Of a stretch of DNA of 64,000 bases, positions 19,769 to 28,764 are shown piece by piece. The stretch's first letter is position 1. Every line of letters begins with the position of its first letter. The position numbers were made by a program, and so were the translations under genes. Source of the DNA: CAWAND01 sp963797485 (GTDB lineage: Bacteria; Chloroflexota; Anaerolineae; Anaerolineales; E44-bin32); NCBI GenBank assembly GCA_963797485.1, contig CAWCPF010000004.1, positions 124,001 through 188,000 on the forward strand, read 5' to 3'. The notes beneath the pieces were generated by a model. It saw nothing but the letters and a program-made list of their open reading frames with translations, was not told the DNA's origin and did no database searches.

Positions 19769-21449
19769 ATGTGGCAGTTTGATGCCCTGGATCTTCGCCC
19801 GGTCGTTCGCTGGCTCGAGGCCAGACACGTGGCCGCGCCCGCGGGTCCAGCTCCGGTGGCCATCCCACGTCCGGGGGTTCAGGGTTTCCCGGTGGTTGCC
19901 TTCGAACCAGGGCCGGGCTGCGAAATCCGGGATACCTACCTGGACACCGCGGATTGGCGCTTTCACCGCGCCGGCCTGGCGGTTCGCATCCGCAGCCAGA
20001 ACAACGAGCATGTTGCAAGCCTGCGCGGGCTGAGCGTGGACGCCAACGGTAGCAACCATCCGGTAGAGATCGAATCTCCGCTGGCAAGCGGAGACATTCA
20101 AGATCTTCTGCAGGCACAGGGGATGGGCCGGGGAATGGGTCCGCGCTCTGTCTGGACGGGAGCCGCCGGCCTCTCTCTTCAGCCTCAAGGCCTCCCGTCA
20201 AGCCTACACGGTGCTCATGGACGGCCGGCCGGTCGGGGAAGTGGTCCTGGATGAGACCAGCGTGGCGACGCCATCGGGCGGTGAAGCCATGCGGCTGCGC
20301 CGCGTTGAGATCGAGGTCAAGACGGAGGCAGCCGAGTCTCTGCGTCCTTTCGTTGACGACCTGAAACGATCCTGCCGCCTGACCCCCAGCGTGGCCTCCA
20401 AGTACGAGGCCGGCCTGATGACGCTGGATTTGGCCCCGTTTCAGATCCCTTACCTGGGCCCGCTTACCCTGGATCCCGATCCGAGCATGGGTCAACTGGC
20501 GTATGCCGTTCTCCGACGGGCCTTCCAGGGCGTGCTCCAGAATGAGCCCGGGACGCGCATTGGAGAGGACGCCGAGGCCCTTCACGACATGCGTGTGGCC
20601 ATTCGTCGCATGCGCGCCGCCATGTCCTTGTTTGAACCGGCGCTGCCCATCCGGGCGCGCTCGGCTCGACGCGAACTCCGCTGGATCGCACGCAAGCTGG
20701 GTCAGGTCCGGGACCTGGATATTCAGCTCGCCCGTATGCGGACCTGGCTGCAGGCGGTCAGCGGTCCGGAGGCCAGCTCGCTTGAGCTGGTGATGTCCGC
20801 CATGCTCGAGAAGCGCCGGCGGGCTCGGAACGACATGCTGCATGCACTCGACACCCGGCGTTATGCGCGCCTGGTGTCTCGGCTGGTCCGGACTCTGAGT
20901 GTGGGGCCGCCGCGGCGCTCACCGGCGGCGCGCACGCCGGCGCTGGCCGCTTTTCCGGCCCTGATTCTGGAACGCCACGCCAGCGCCGTGGCTGCCGGAG
21001 ACGGCCTGGGGCCGGATTCGCCGCCTGAGGCTTATCACCGACTGCGCATCCGCCTCAAGCGCCTGCGCTATGCCGTCGAGAATGCTCGCGACCTGTATGC
21101 GGCGCCGGCGGCCGGCTATGTGACCGTGCTCACCAGGCTGCAGGATCTGCTCGGTGAGCACCAGGATGCCTATGTCGCCGTGGCTCAGATTTAAGGTTTG
21201 CTCGAGCCCGGGCATAGGCGCATTCCGGTCGAGACGGTGTTCATGATGGGCCGGATTTCGGAACGCTACCGGCAGGCAGCCGCTAGACAAAGGAAGCGCT
21301 ACCGAAAGACTTTCCAGCCGGTCACAGGAAAAGCCTGGTCTCGATTGCAGAAGGCCATGGAAAAAGGGCTGGCGAAACGGGGCTCTGTCGTATGGCCGCC
21401 GCGGCCGAAGCCTGAACCCATTCCCGCCGAGCCGGCACAGGAGCCCTGA
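19769..21449 (+). CDS. CYTH-CHAD protein (polyphosphate-associated; frame break and in-frame stop)
   Basis: The N-terminal CYTH domain is shown by EIRDTYLDTADWRFHRAGLAV and LRRVEIEVKTE. The CHAD helical domain has the repeated histidine/arginine motifs HDMRVAIRRMRA and YHRLRIRLKRLRYAVE that bind polyphosphate. A frame break lies near 20155-20190. A TAA at 21192 interrupts the last ~85 residues, but the same frame continues to 21449 with normal CHAD-tail sequence (MMGRISERYRQ). Joined length is about 560 residues. The downstream sixA starts 2 bases later. CHAD proteins associate with polyphosphate granules. Confidence 0.75.
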
Positions 21450-21450
21450 A

Positions 21451-21951
21451 TTGGATCTGCTCATCGTTCGCCATGCCATCGCTTTCGGGCGCGATCCGCT
21501 TCAGTGGCCGGATGACACACTCAGACCACTGACACCGGAGGGCGAGGCCAAGATGGCCCGGGAAGCCAAGGGTCTGGCCAAGGTCGTGTCCAAGGTGGAT
21601 CTGGTCCTGAGCAGCCCATGGACGCGCGCCTGGCAGACAGCCGTGATCCTCCACCAGGCGGCCAGCTGGCCGGAACCCAAAGCGTGCGAAGCCCTGGAGG
21701 GCCACCGCAATCCCAAGGGACTGCTGAATGTGCTGAAGGAGCAGGCCGGGCTGGAGGTCGTGGCGATCGTGGGGCACGAACCTCAGACCCAGGGTCTGGC
21801 TTCCTTCCTGCTCACAGGCGATGGCGCCCGGGTCATGATCGAATTCAAGAAAGCGGGTGTGGTCAGGCTGTCGCTGGGAAAGACCATCCGGGCCGGCACG
21901 GCCACGCTGATCTGGTCGCTGCCGCCTCGGGTTCTGCGTGCCATCGGCTGA
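21451..21951 (+). CDS. sixA: SixA-type phosphohistidine phosphatase
   Basis: A TTG start is used, 2 bases after the CHAD gene. The RHA motif near the N-terminus (LLIVRHAIAFG) is the nucleophilic histidine of histidine phosphatases. SSPWTRAWQTA supplies the conserved arginine, and VAIVGHEPQ supplies the second histidine. At 166 residues it matches SixA size. The association of SixA with CHAD and Ppx genes points to phosphohistidine or polyphosphate-linked regulation. Confidence 0.8.
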   Translation: MDLLIVRHAIAFGRDPLQWPDDTLRPLTPEGEAKMAREAKGLAKVVSKVDLVLSSPWTRAWQTAVILHQAASWPEPKACEALEGHRNPKGLLNVLKEQAGLEVVAIVGHEPQTQGLASFLLTGDGARVMIEFKKAGVVRLSLGKTIRAGTATLIWSLPPRVLRAIG

Positions 21952-21996
21952 GGCCGGTCCGTTGTTCCCGGCACACCAGACCAACCCGTTGTTGGG

Positions 21997-22773
21997 CTAG
22001 CCCGTCACTTCTTCAGGGGTCGGCGAGGCGCCATTCGTCGGCAGCTCCGGCGGACTCGGCGGGAGGTTGGGGGCGGCCGCCGGGAACATGCTGTCGATGA
22101 CCGCCTGTATCCCGGCCTTGAGCGCCACGAACACCTTGCCCACCGGCTGGCTGCCGTCAATGACTTGAAAACCAAAACTGGTTGCCATGCTTCGGTATTC
22201 TGCTAACAAGGCGCGCTGGTAGTCCACGTAGTTGTTATGCAAGTTGTTGCCGCGCAGAAAATCCTGCCCCGACTCCCAATAGTCCAATCCGGTTGTGTCG
22301 ATCACCCGTGGCACCAGCTGTTCGACGTCGATGTCAAGATAGAAAATCTTATCGGGCACGAGCGCCATGCCGTACACATCCTCCATCCAGTCCCGCGGCA
22401 CACCCCTGAGGACGGCGCGGGCGATGAGGGAGTAGATGTAGCGATCCACAAGCGCCACCATGCCGGCCCTTAAAGCCGGGATGATGTGGCGCTCCAGGCG
22501 ATCCCAAAAATCCGTGGCGTAGAACAGGTTGAGTGTGAGGGGGTCAAGCGTGTGCCCGCGCTTGGCCCGCTGGATGCCCCGGCTGGCCAGGTCGGACCGT
22601 CGGAAACCGGTCTGCACCACGGCGTAGCCCTTGTCCTCCAGCCATTCGCGCAGCAGGGCGATCTGCGTCGAGCGGCCCACACCGTCGGTGCCCTCGATGA
22701 CAATCAACCGCCCGGGGAAGGGCTCCGTCTGCATCCCCGGCGGCCGGATGCCGTAGAAACGGGGGGCGTTCAC
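21997..22773 (-). CDS. Thymidylate-kinase-like P-loop protein with Arg in place of the Walker A Lys
   Basis: The fold is TMK-like: IVIEGTDGVGRSTQIALL at the N-terminus, ALVDRYIYS (DR-Y motif) and KIFYLDIDVEQLVPR. The P-loop reads GVGRSTQ, where the invariant lysine is arginine (codon CGC, not a one-base change from AAG), so ATP binding may be altered or lost. The C-terminal ~40 residues are a proline-rich tail. The start (22773) overlaps the stop of the neighbouring TMK-like gene by four bases. It could be a degenerate regulatory partner of that paralog. 258 residues. Confidence 0.7.
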   Translation of the reverse strand: MNAPRFYGIRPPGMQTEPFPGRLIVIEGTDGVGRSTQIALLREWLEDKGYAVVQTGFRRSDLASRGIQRAKRGHTLDPLTLNLFYATDFWDRLERHIIPALRAGMVALVDRYIYSLIARAVLRGVPRDWMEDVYGMALVPDKIFYLDIDVEQLVPRVIDTTGLDYWESGQDFLRGNNLHNNYVDYQRALLAEYRSMATSFGFQVIDGSQPVGKVFVALKAGIQAVIDSMFPAAAPNLPPSPPELPTNGASPTPEEVTG

Positions 22774-23531
22774 TGGACGCTCCTCTCACGCAAGCGGACC
22801 TCATCCAGGTAGCGTCCGCTCAAACCTTGCTCCTTGAGGGCGGTTTGAATGCCGGTCTTCTCAATGCGGATGGCGCCGTCGAGGTACGGCCTCACGATCT
22901 GGCGAACCAGCTGCTGCTGGGCGACAAGGGATTGCGTCGCGTCCACGCGCACCATGCCGTACTCCTCAGCCAGATGGTCATATTCGTTCTTGATCAAACC
23001 CTGGAAGAGACGGAACGACTCTGAAGGAATGCGGCTCAGGCCGAGGTCGAGCCCGGCCTCGTAGTACTTCAGAGCCGGCCGGCCCTTGAGGATGCGGGCG
23101 ATGGCCTCGTCCAGGGGGACATCGAAATAAAAGGCGATGGTGGGCTGGACCGCGAAGCTGTAGAGCTTGCGCAGCCACCCCCGGTCGAGCCCCCGCACGC
23201 CATCACGCGCAAAGGCCGTGTACACGTAGCGGTCGGCCACCACAATCGCCCCGGTCTGCAATGCCGGGATGACCTGCATATAAAGCCGGCTGGCGAAATC
23301 GGCGGCATGGATCAAGCTGAACGACACCGGCGTCAGCATCCGGCGCACCTTGCCGCGCCGAGTGGTGCTCTTGACGATCGGCGATGAGTTCCACTCGGTC
23401 AACACCACCAGGCAGCCCTCGCTCAAAAGCCACTTGTAAAGCAGGTCGAGCTGGGTGCTCTTGCCCGATCCGTCGATGCCCTCGACGATGAAGAGCTTGC
23501 CCGGATAGGTGTTCTCTCGAAGCGATTCCAT
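22770..23531 (-). CDS. Thymidylate-kinase-like P-loop protein
   Basis: This 253-residue protein has an intact P-loop IVEGIDGSGKSTQL, VVADRYVYT (DRY motif) and IAFYFDVPLDEAIARIL. The LID region (KGRPALKYYEAG) differs from housekeeping dTMP kinases, and the protein is longer than the usual ~210 residues. It is encoded between Ppx and its K-to-R paralog, with an 11-base gap from ppx and an overlap with the paralog. A nucleotide-kinase or polyphosphate-linked role is plausible; genuine dTMP kinase activity is uncertain. Confidence 0.75.
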   Translation of the reverse strand: MESLRENTYPGKLFIVEGIDGSGKSTQLDLLYKWLLSEGCLVVLTEWNSSPIVKSTTRRGKVRRMLTPVSFSLIHAADFASRLYMQVIPALQTGAIVVADRYVYTAFARDGVRGLDRGWLRKLYSFAVQPTIAFYFDVPLDEAIARILKGRPALKYYEAGLDLGLSRIPSESFRLFQGLIKNEYDHLAEEYGMVRVDATQSLVAQQQLVRQIVRPYLDGAIRIEKTGIQTALKEQGLSGRYLDEVRLRERSVQ

Positions 23532-23541
23532 CAGGACACCC

Positions 23542-25104
23542 TCATTCCTCGAACTTGAGCTCCCAGCCGAAGACTTCCGGAAATTGCTCGGCCAGAGCGG
23601 ACAGACGTCCCCCGTAGGGCACCGGCAGCGCCATGCCGATCAGGGCACGCACCGAATTCGTGGTAGGCCACCGGGATGCCGTGTTTGGGGGGCAGACGCT
23701 TCTCGACCTCGTCTGCGAGCGCCAGAATCAAGCCGGCGCGCTCCAGCTCGGGTTGGTCACGACTTGACAACAGGGGCCGGTAGACCCGCCAGTCGAACTT
23801 GCGCCGCCGGGCGGTGCTGATGATGGCCGCCACCAGCGCCAGGCGTCGGTGGGTGAAGCCGGCCAAATCCGATTCTAACAGGACCGAGGCGGTGTGTTCG
23901 AACCGATTGAAGTAGTCAATGCTCTGGCCGATGTCCACCAGCCAGGCTGCATAGAGCAGACATTCCTTGATGTCCTCTGCCGTATCTGGATTGAGGGTGG
24001 TCTGAAGCGCTTGCACCAATCCGGTTCGGCGCTGAGCGGCGCGGCGGTTCCAGGAGCTGAAGCGATTGGCGAGCGACTCGATGGCCGCCTGCCGGACCTC
24101 GCGTGGGCTCGGCAGGCGCTCCATACAGGTCGACAGGACAAAGCCTTCGCGGAGGCCCTTGCCCGAAACCACAATCTGCTTGGCCGACAGCAGCCGGAGC
24201 ACGGTGGCAATGATGATGCCGCCGCCGACGATGGAGTCCTTGCGATCGGCTTTGATGCCCGGCAGGCCGCCGAGGTGCTCACGCGGGGTCTCGGCCAATT
24301 GGCGGGTCATAGACTTCACCCGCCTTCTCGACAACACGTACCCCTGGAGCTGGGGGATGGGGTAGCGGTGTTTCAACCGGTCCATCTTGGCCAGATTGCG
24401 CACCGTGCCACCCGTCCCCACCAGCCGCTCATGCCGTTTCAGCGGCCTGATCCCGGCTTCATGAATGAGCTTGGCAACATGGTCCTGCAGACGCTCGATT
24501 TGAGAGTTGGAGGGCGGGGCGTCTTTTAGAATCGGTCGCTCATCAACAGGGAGCCGAGCGGCAGGCTCCATGTTTCCACAAGAGCGCGTTGCTTGAAGTG
24601 GGCAATTTCCAGGCTGCCCCCGCCCAGGTCAACCAGCATGCCGTTTTCGACGTCGGTGCTGTGAATTGCTCCCAGAAAACCAAGTTCGGCCTCGCGCTGC
24701 CCATTGATGATCCGGACTTCGATTCCGGTCTCTGCCTCGATGCGGGCCACCAACTCCGGGGCCTTCGAATAACCGCGCATGCTGTAGGTGGCCAGGGCCA
24801 CAATGCGTTCGGCGCCGGCGCCCCGAGCGACGACGGCAAAATCCTTCAAGGCTGCCAGGAGCGAATCAGTGGCCTGCCTTTCACGCCCGTTGGCCGAGGA
24901 CAACCCCCTCAGAAGCTTGAGCGCGGCCCTCGAGTTGGCGAGCGGTTGGTAGTGGCACCCGCCGTCCACACGGAAAACGGTCACCCGGCTGGTGTTTGAC
25001 CCGATGTCGATGACCGCCAGAGTGCGGGGTGCCGACCTGTTGGCGAAAAGGCTGGGAGTTATGAGACTTGGGTGTCCTTCGAAGTAATCCGGTACGCGGA
25101 GCAA
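23542..25104 (-). CDS. ppx: Exopolyphosphatase/guanosine pentaphosphate phosphatase (two frame breaks)
   Basis: The ASKHA phosphate motifs are present: LAVIDIGSNTSRVTVF, VDLGGGSLEIA and, in the second segment, LVGTGGTVRNLA. The HD-like helical C-terminal region includes AWLVDIGQSIDYFNR. Frame breaks near 24540 and 23660 split the gene; the correct C-terminus is ALIGMALPVPYGG and ends FGWELKFEE at TGA 23544-23542. The start at TTG 25104 is uncertain. Ppx hydrolyses polyphosphate or pppGpp. Together with CHAD and SixA this defines a polyphosphate cluster, although no ppk is in view. Confidence 0.8.
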
Positions 25105-25242
25105 GGATACACCCTTGCGTTCCCCACAGGGAGACTGGAACTGAGCGCCGGAGGACGGCGTGCGCCGGGCGCCGATGGAGCGTCAACCCCATGCCCGCGT
25201 GAATTGTGATTTTGCGCCTACCGCCGTGGCCGTGCTGACTAG

Positions 25243-25743
25243 CCTCCGGGCCGTGCCCCAAGACTGCGGCGGCTTGGCCCTCTCGGCCACCTGGAGCCAA
25301 TCTGGACCTTTGGCCCGGCCGTCCTGGGGACCTCGTTCTGTGACCTGGGCTATGCCCGCCAGAGCGACTACCGGCGTGGTCTCCTGATGGGGAGCTTGAT
25401 TTCCAACGTCGACTCGGACTGCGCCGAATGCGATGGGGGCGTGGACATGGACAAGGCGGCCGCCGGCATTCCGATCCTGGCCCAGACTCTTCGGGCCTAT
25501 TGCTCACTAACCGGGCGCATGGTGTGGAATGTCACCGGTGAATCCCCCGGGCGCGGGTCGAGCTATGAGGACCTGTGGCGGCTGACCCTGGCCAACTACG
25601 CCGGAGGCGCGGGCTGCCTGTCTCTGGCCCTCAAGGCCGCCGATCAGCATGGGCTGCCGAAGACCTGGGAGGCGGTGTCGGCTGAGATACCGGAGGCGTG
25701 CAGCGGCGCCCGGAAGTACGTCGAAGATGTGTCCGGCAGGTGA
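25243..25743 (+). pseudogene. 5'-truncated hypothetical protein
   Basis: After a TAG at 25240 the frame stays open and reads LEPIWTFGPAVLGTSF, then CDLGYARQSDYRRGLLMGSL, DLWRLTLANYAGGAGCLSLA and a cysteine-rich SDCAECDGG. This is convincing protein sequence, yet there is no good start codon before ATG 25387, which would cut the conserved block. The DLWRLTLANYAGGAGC pattern resembles a repeat in secreted lytic-transglycosylase-like proteins, but I cannot name the family. It is probably the C-terminal part of a truncated or frame-broken gene. Confidence 0.4.
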
Positions 25744-26130
25744 GTCCAGGATCTGGCCGCGCTTGGCCTGCCCGGAGGGGTAGTTGCCTGACAGCCCCGG
25801 ACCCGCCCGAACGGGATGTGGTTCCTGCACGCATGAGGCTTGTGCCCGCGGGCCGGTTTCCTGTAAAGTATGTGGAGCTCCGGGCGCGACTCCCTCGGCC
25901 AAGGGCCGGGAGCGGTAGTTACGCGCGGTGCAGGCAGGAACGGCTTTTCTGAGTACTCGGAAGCGTGTCAGGCCGGTGGTAGTGGCGTCATGAATTTGGT
26001 CTGACAATTATCAGTTGCGCACGCGGCCCGCGTTGACTATGATGGGACATCAAAGGTTAGACAATCAAGGCACAACCACGACGCACCCGGCTGTGAGGTT
26101 CAAACAAGTCCAGAGGAGGAGTGTGGCTTT
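25744..26130 (+). promoter_or_regulatory. Intergenic region with promoter signals for the hexaheme lipoprotein
   Basis: TTGACT at 26033-26038 with TTAGAC at 26057-26062 (18-base spacer) is a plausible promoter, about 70 bases before the cytochrome start. Just upstream, CTGACAATTATCAG (26011-26024) is a near-palindrome that could be an operator. No gene is seen in the rest of the gap. Confidence 0.4.
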
Positions 26131-27150
26131 ATGCAAAGACGTTACATCATCCTGAGCCTGATCCTTGTTGGTGCGGCACTCGCCCTGGCCTCGTGCGCGG
26201 GGGCAGCCGGCCCGGCGGGGCCCGCTGGGCCTCAAGGCGCCGTCGGACCCCAAGGTCCGGCCGGACCCGCGGGGGCGGCCGCGGCGGCTTCCGATCTGGC
26301 CTGCACGCAGTGCCACGACAGCTCGGCCAACATCTCCGGGAAGGACATGTCATGGTCACTATCCGTGCATGGATCGGGGCCGGCGTTTGCGACTGCAGCC
26401 GGGCGCGTGCCTTGCGTGGCGTGCCATTCTGGTGCCGGCTTCTCTGATCGCATTGCGGCCGGCGTCAATCCCGAAACCGTCACGACAGCCTCTGTCAATC
26501 CGACCCGGATCGACTGCCGGGCATGCCATCAGATCCACACCACCTACACGAGCACCGACTGGGCGCTTGAGTCCGCCGATCCGGTGGCGCTCTACGCTAT
26601 CGAAGGCGCGACCTTCGACGGCGGCAAGGGTAATCTCTGCGCTAACTGCCATCAGCAGCGCACCGCATTTCCGGCGGCCGTAGATGGCATGGTCAGCGTG
26701 AGCAGCACGCATTGGGGCGGGCACCACGGTCCAGAAGCCGCCCTGCTGCTCGGAGTCGGTGGGGCAGGCGTTGAAGGGAAACCTAGCCCGCACTACCAGA
26801 CGGTTCCGGACACATGCGTGACCTGCCACATGGGCGGTGCCGGTCCCGATGCGGATCACCACTTCATGCCCGTCGTGGCCAATTGCGTGGCGTGCCATGC
26901 CGACGCCACCAGCCTGGACGTCAACGGCGCCCAAACCGAGATCCAGGACAAACTGGCACAGGTCGCCAAGGCTCTTCAGGGCAAGGGTTTGCTTGACAAG
27001 GACGGCGGTGTCGTCGTCGGTGACTATCCCGAAGCGCAGGCCGCTGCGTTGTGGAACTACCTGTTCATTCTGGAAGACAAGAGTGACGGTGTCCACAACA
27101 TCCCGTACGCGAACGCCCTGCTGGATGCGGCACTGGAGGGGTTGAAGTAG
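26131..27150 (+). CDS. Hexaheme c-type cytochrome lipoprotein with collagen-like linker
   Basis: A lipoprotein signal ends LASC (Cys22). Residues ~27-50 are a Gly-Pro-rich collagen-like stretch (repeats of GPAGPAGPQG type). Six CxxCH heme sites follow: CTQCH (~58), CVACH (~95), CRACH, CANCH, CVTCH and CVACH (~250). Extra histidines between the sites can serve as distal ligands. The protein is probably anchored outside the membrane with its heme domain on a flexible stalk and moves electrons to or from an extracellular partner. GAGGAG precedes ATG 26131. A terminator follows at 27197. No reductase is encoded beside it. Confidence 0.85.
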   Translation: MQRRYIILSLILVGAALALASCAGAAGPAGPAGPQGAVGPQGPAGPAGAAAAASDLACTQCHDSSANISGKDMSWSLSVHGSGPAFATAAGRVPCVACHSGAGFSDRIAAGVNPETVTTASVNPTRIDCRACHQIHTTYTSTDWALESADPVALYAIEGATFDGGKGNLCANCHQQRTAFPAAVDGMVSVSSTHWGGHHGPEAALLLGVGGAGVEGKPSPHYQTVPDTCVTCHMGGAGPDADHHFMPVVANCVACHADATSLDVNGAQTEIQDKLAQVAKALQGKGLLDKDGGVVVGDYPEAQAAALWNYLFILEDKSDGVHNIPYANALLDAALEGLK

Positions 27151-27229
27151 TCAGGGGCGGGACAACGCAGTCTGTCTAAACAAGCGCATCACCTCGAACC
27201 GGGCGCCTCAGGCGCCCGGTTCTTATTTT
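27121..27229 (+). repeat. Direct repeat copy 1: cytochrome 3' end plus terminator
   Basis: This ~109-bp segment covers the last codons of the hexaheme gene (LDAALEGLK) and its terminator. It recurs at 28473-28580 with about 90% identity by eye. Confidence 0.7.
27197..27229 (+). terminator. Rho-independent terminator of the hexaheme gene
   Basis: An 11-bp perfect stem AACCGGGCGCC/GGCGCCCGGTT with a TCA loop is followed by CTTATTTT. An identical hairpin occurs at 28549. Confidence 0.8.
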
Positions 27230-27331
27230 GTCCACCGCGCGGAGGCTGCCGAGGCGTGTGATATTGACTCAACCCCTCGACTGGATGCATCCAAACCGGA
27301 TGTGGCCAGCGTGGGCCCGCTATCGTCCGTG

Positions 27332-27343
27332 CGACAAATGTCG
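27332..27343. promoter_or_regulatory. CGACAAATGTCG palindrome upstream of the MBL-fold gene
   Basis: The extended form GCGACA-AA-TGTCGC has perfect 6-bp arms. A related element (CGACAAACGTCG) followed by the same GGTCGGCACTTG lies at 28654 before the aldo/keto reductase gene. A TTGCAG-N17-GACAAT promoter may begin at 27368. Confidence 0.4.
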
Positions 27344-27443
27344 CCTCCCAACCAGGTCGGTCGGCACTTGCAGGTCGGTTCGCGCCGAAAGACAATGACC
27401 CCGGCGTCGACATGATCATCGCTCTCAGGAAGGCGAGTGCTCC

Positions 27444-28374
27444 ATGAAACTCTTACGATGGGTGACTCTGGTGCCCCTGGCGGGGCTGTTGGTATTTGCG
27501 GCCGTGGTGCTCGTCCGCTGGCAGTTGGCCGTGGCCGATGTGCAGGGGGAGCTGAAGAACTCTCGACCGGGTGGAGCCTATTCAACTGGGAGAGACCTCC
27601 ACTCTGGAGGTCTTGCCGCTGTATGAGGGTGCGGCCTCCGGCGACGAGCTCAGCTCGGGCCTGGGCGTGTCATATCTCATTCGAACCGATGCGGCCACGA
27701 TCCTGCTCGACTTTGGCAACAACCCCGACGCCTCGCCCACCTCACCTTTGGAACAGAACATGCTCAAGCTGGGCGTGCAGCTGGACGACATCGACATGTT
27801 CGTCGTCTCTCACACCCACTTGGATCACATTGGCGGGCATGCATGGGCGGATGCCGGGACCTTCAGCCCGGCCGGGTCATCGCAGCCCGCTCTCGGAGAC
27901 CGGCCGGTCTACGTCCCCGAGCCGATGACCTACCCCGGCAGTCAGCCAATCGTCGCCAACCGGCCGATGGTCATCGCGCCGGGAGTCGCCACCACGGGGG
28001 CGCTGCCCTATGTGTACCCGTTCCCTGCCTGGCTTGCGATCCCCGAGGGGCGCGAGCAGGCCCTGGTGGTCAATGTCACCGGCAAGGGCCTTGTGCTCAT
28101 CACCGGTTGTGGCCATATGGGCGTGGCCTCGTTGTTGACACATGCCCGGGCATGGTTCGAGACGCCGGTGGTCGGCCTGATCGGCGGGCTGCATGAAGGC
28201 CAGGCGACGGCGGAAGATCTGGCGCCGCAGATCGCCATGCTCCAGGCCACCGACCTGGCCGTCCTGGCACCGTCCCCCCATGACTCGGGGCCGGAGGCTT
28301 TGATGGCCTTTGAACGGGCCTTCCCGACCGCCTACCAACGGGTAGAAGTTGGGTCCCCGTTGAATGTACGGTAG
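27444..28374 (+). CDS. Membrane-anchored MBL-fold metallohydrolase (one frame break)
   Basis: ATG 27444 gives an N-terminal membrane anchor (VTLVPLAGLLVFAAVVL). After a frame break near 27570 a metallo-beta-lactamase domain follows: SYLIRTDAATILLDFG, the metal motif SHTHLDHIGGH, LITGCGHMG and GLIGGLHEG. The TGCGH/GLHEG pattern resembles MBL proteins related to methanopterin-pathway RFAP synthase-like and other small-molecule hydrolases, not true lactamases. The substrate is unknown. It lies between two duplicated intergenic blocks. Confidence 0.75.
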
Positions 28375-28433
28375 GGACGGCAGGACCGCCAGGCACAGGT
28401 TGGATGGCCCAAACCCGAGACAGGTCCCAGGAC

Positions 28434-28502
28434 ATGACCCCGTCTGAGGTCATCACATCTCTGTACTCCCGGCTGGACGCGGCACTGGCGGGGTTGAAGT
28501 AA
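28434..28502 (+). pseudogene. 22-codon orphan 3' end resembling the cytochrome C-terminus
   Basis: A frame from ATG 28434 to TAA 28502 ends LDAALAGLK, nearly identical to the hexaheme protein end LDAALEGLK, while the part before it (TPSEVITSLYSR) is different. It is the coding part of the duplicated block and probably a relic of a second gene with the same tail. Confidence 0.4.
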
Positions 28503-28580
28503 TCACGGGCGGGACAACCCAGCCTGTCTGAACAAGAGCATCAGCTCAAACCGGGCGCCTCAGGCGCCCGGTTCTTATTT
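28473..28580 (+). repeat. Direct repeat copy 2: cytochrome-like 3' end plus terminator
   Basis: This second copy of the 27121-27229 block includes the stop region and the identical terminator (28549-28580). Confidence 0.7.
28549..28580 (+). terminator. Rho-independent terminator, duplicate
   Basis: The same 11-bp stem as at 27197 (AACCGGGCGCC/GGCGCCCGGTT), followed by CTTATTT. It closes the MBL-fold gene region. Confidence 0.75.
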
Positions 28581-28653
28581 CCTCCCTACCTTGCCCGTCG
28601 CCATCATGCCTCCCCCCCAGAACCGAAACCCGGTGGACGATCTTCCCTCGTGA

Positions 28654-28665
28654 CGACAAACGTCG
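28654..28665. promoter_or_regulatory. CGACAAACGTCG palindrome upstream of the aldo/keto reductase
   Basis: This inverted repeat is followed by CATCCGCAACAGGCCGGTCG and GCACTTG, closely matching the block after the site at 27332. It lies 100 bases before the aldo/keto reductase start. Confidence 0.4.
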
Positions 28666-28764
28666 CATCCGCAACAGGCCGGTCGGCACTTGGGACCGGG
28701 CGGCCGAAGTGCAATGATGGAGCGCCATGAGCGCACGCTCATTCCAGCCATAGGGAGACTCTCT

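Noticed and set aside
21192..21194. TAA in the CYTH-CHAD gene as a true stop with a separate downstream gene
   Set aside because: The same frame continues with normal CHAD-tail sequence and ends 2 bases before sixA, so it is one gene with a nonsense change or base error.
21997..23531. PPK2-type polyphosphate kinases instead of TMK-like proteins
   Set aside because: The GTDGVGRST/GIDGSGKST loops and the DRY motifs match the thymidylate kinase fold; PPK2 has a different GxDxxGKDG loop.
27223..27585. A 120-residue minus-strand frame opposite the MBL-fold gene start
   Set aside because: It overlaps a real gene and regulatory DNA; composition is proline/arginine-rich and no family pattern is visible.
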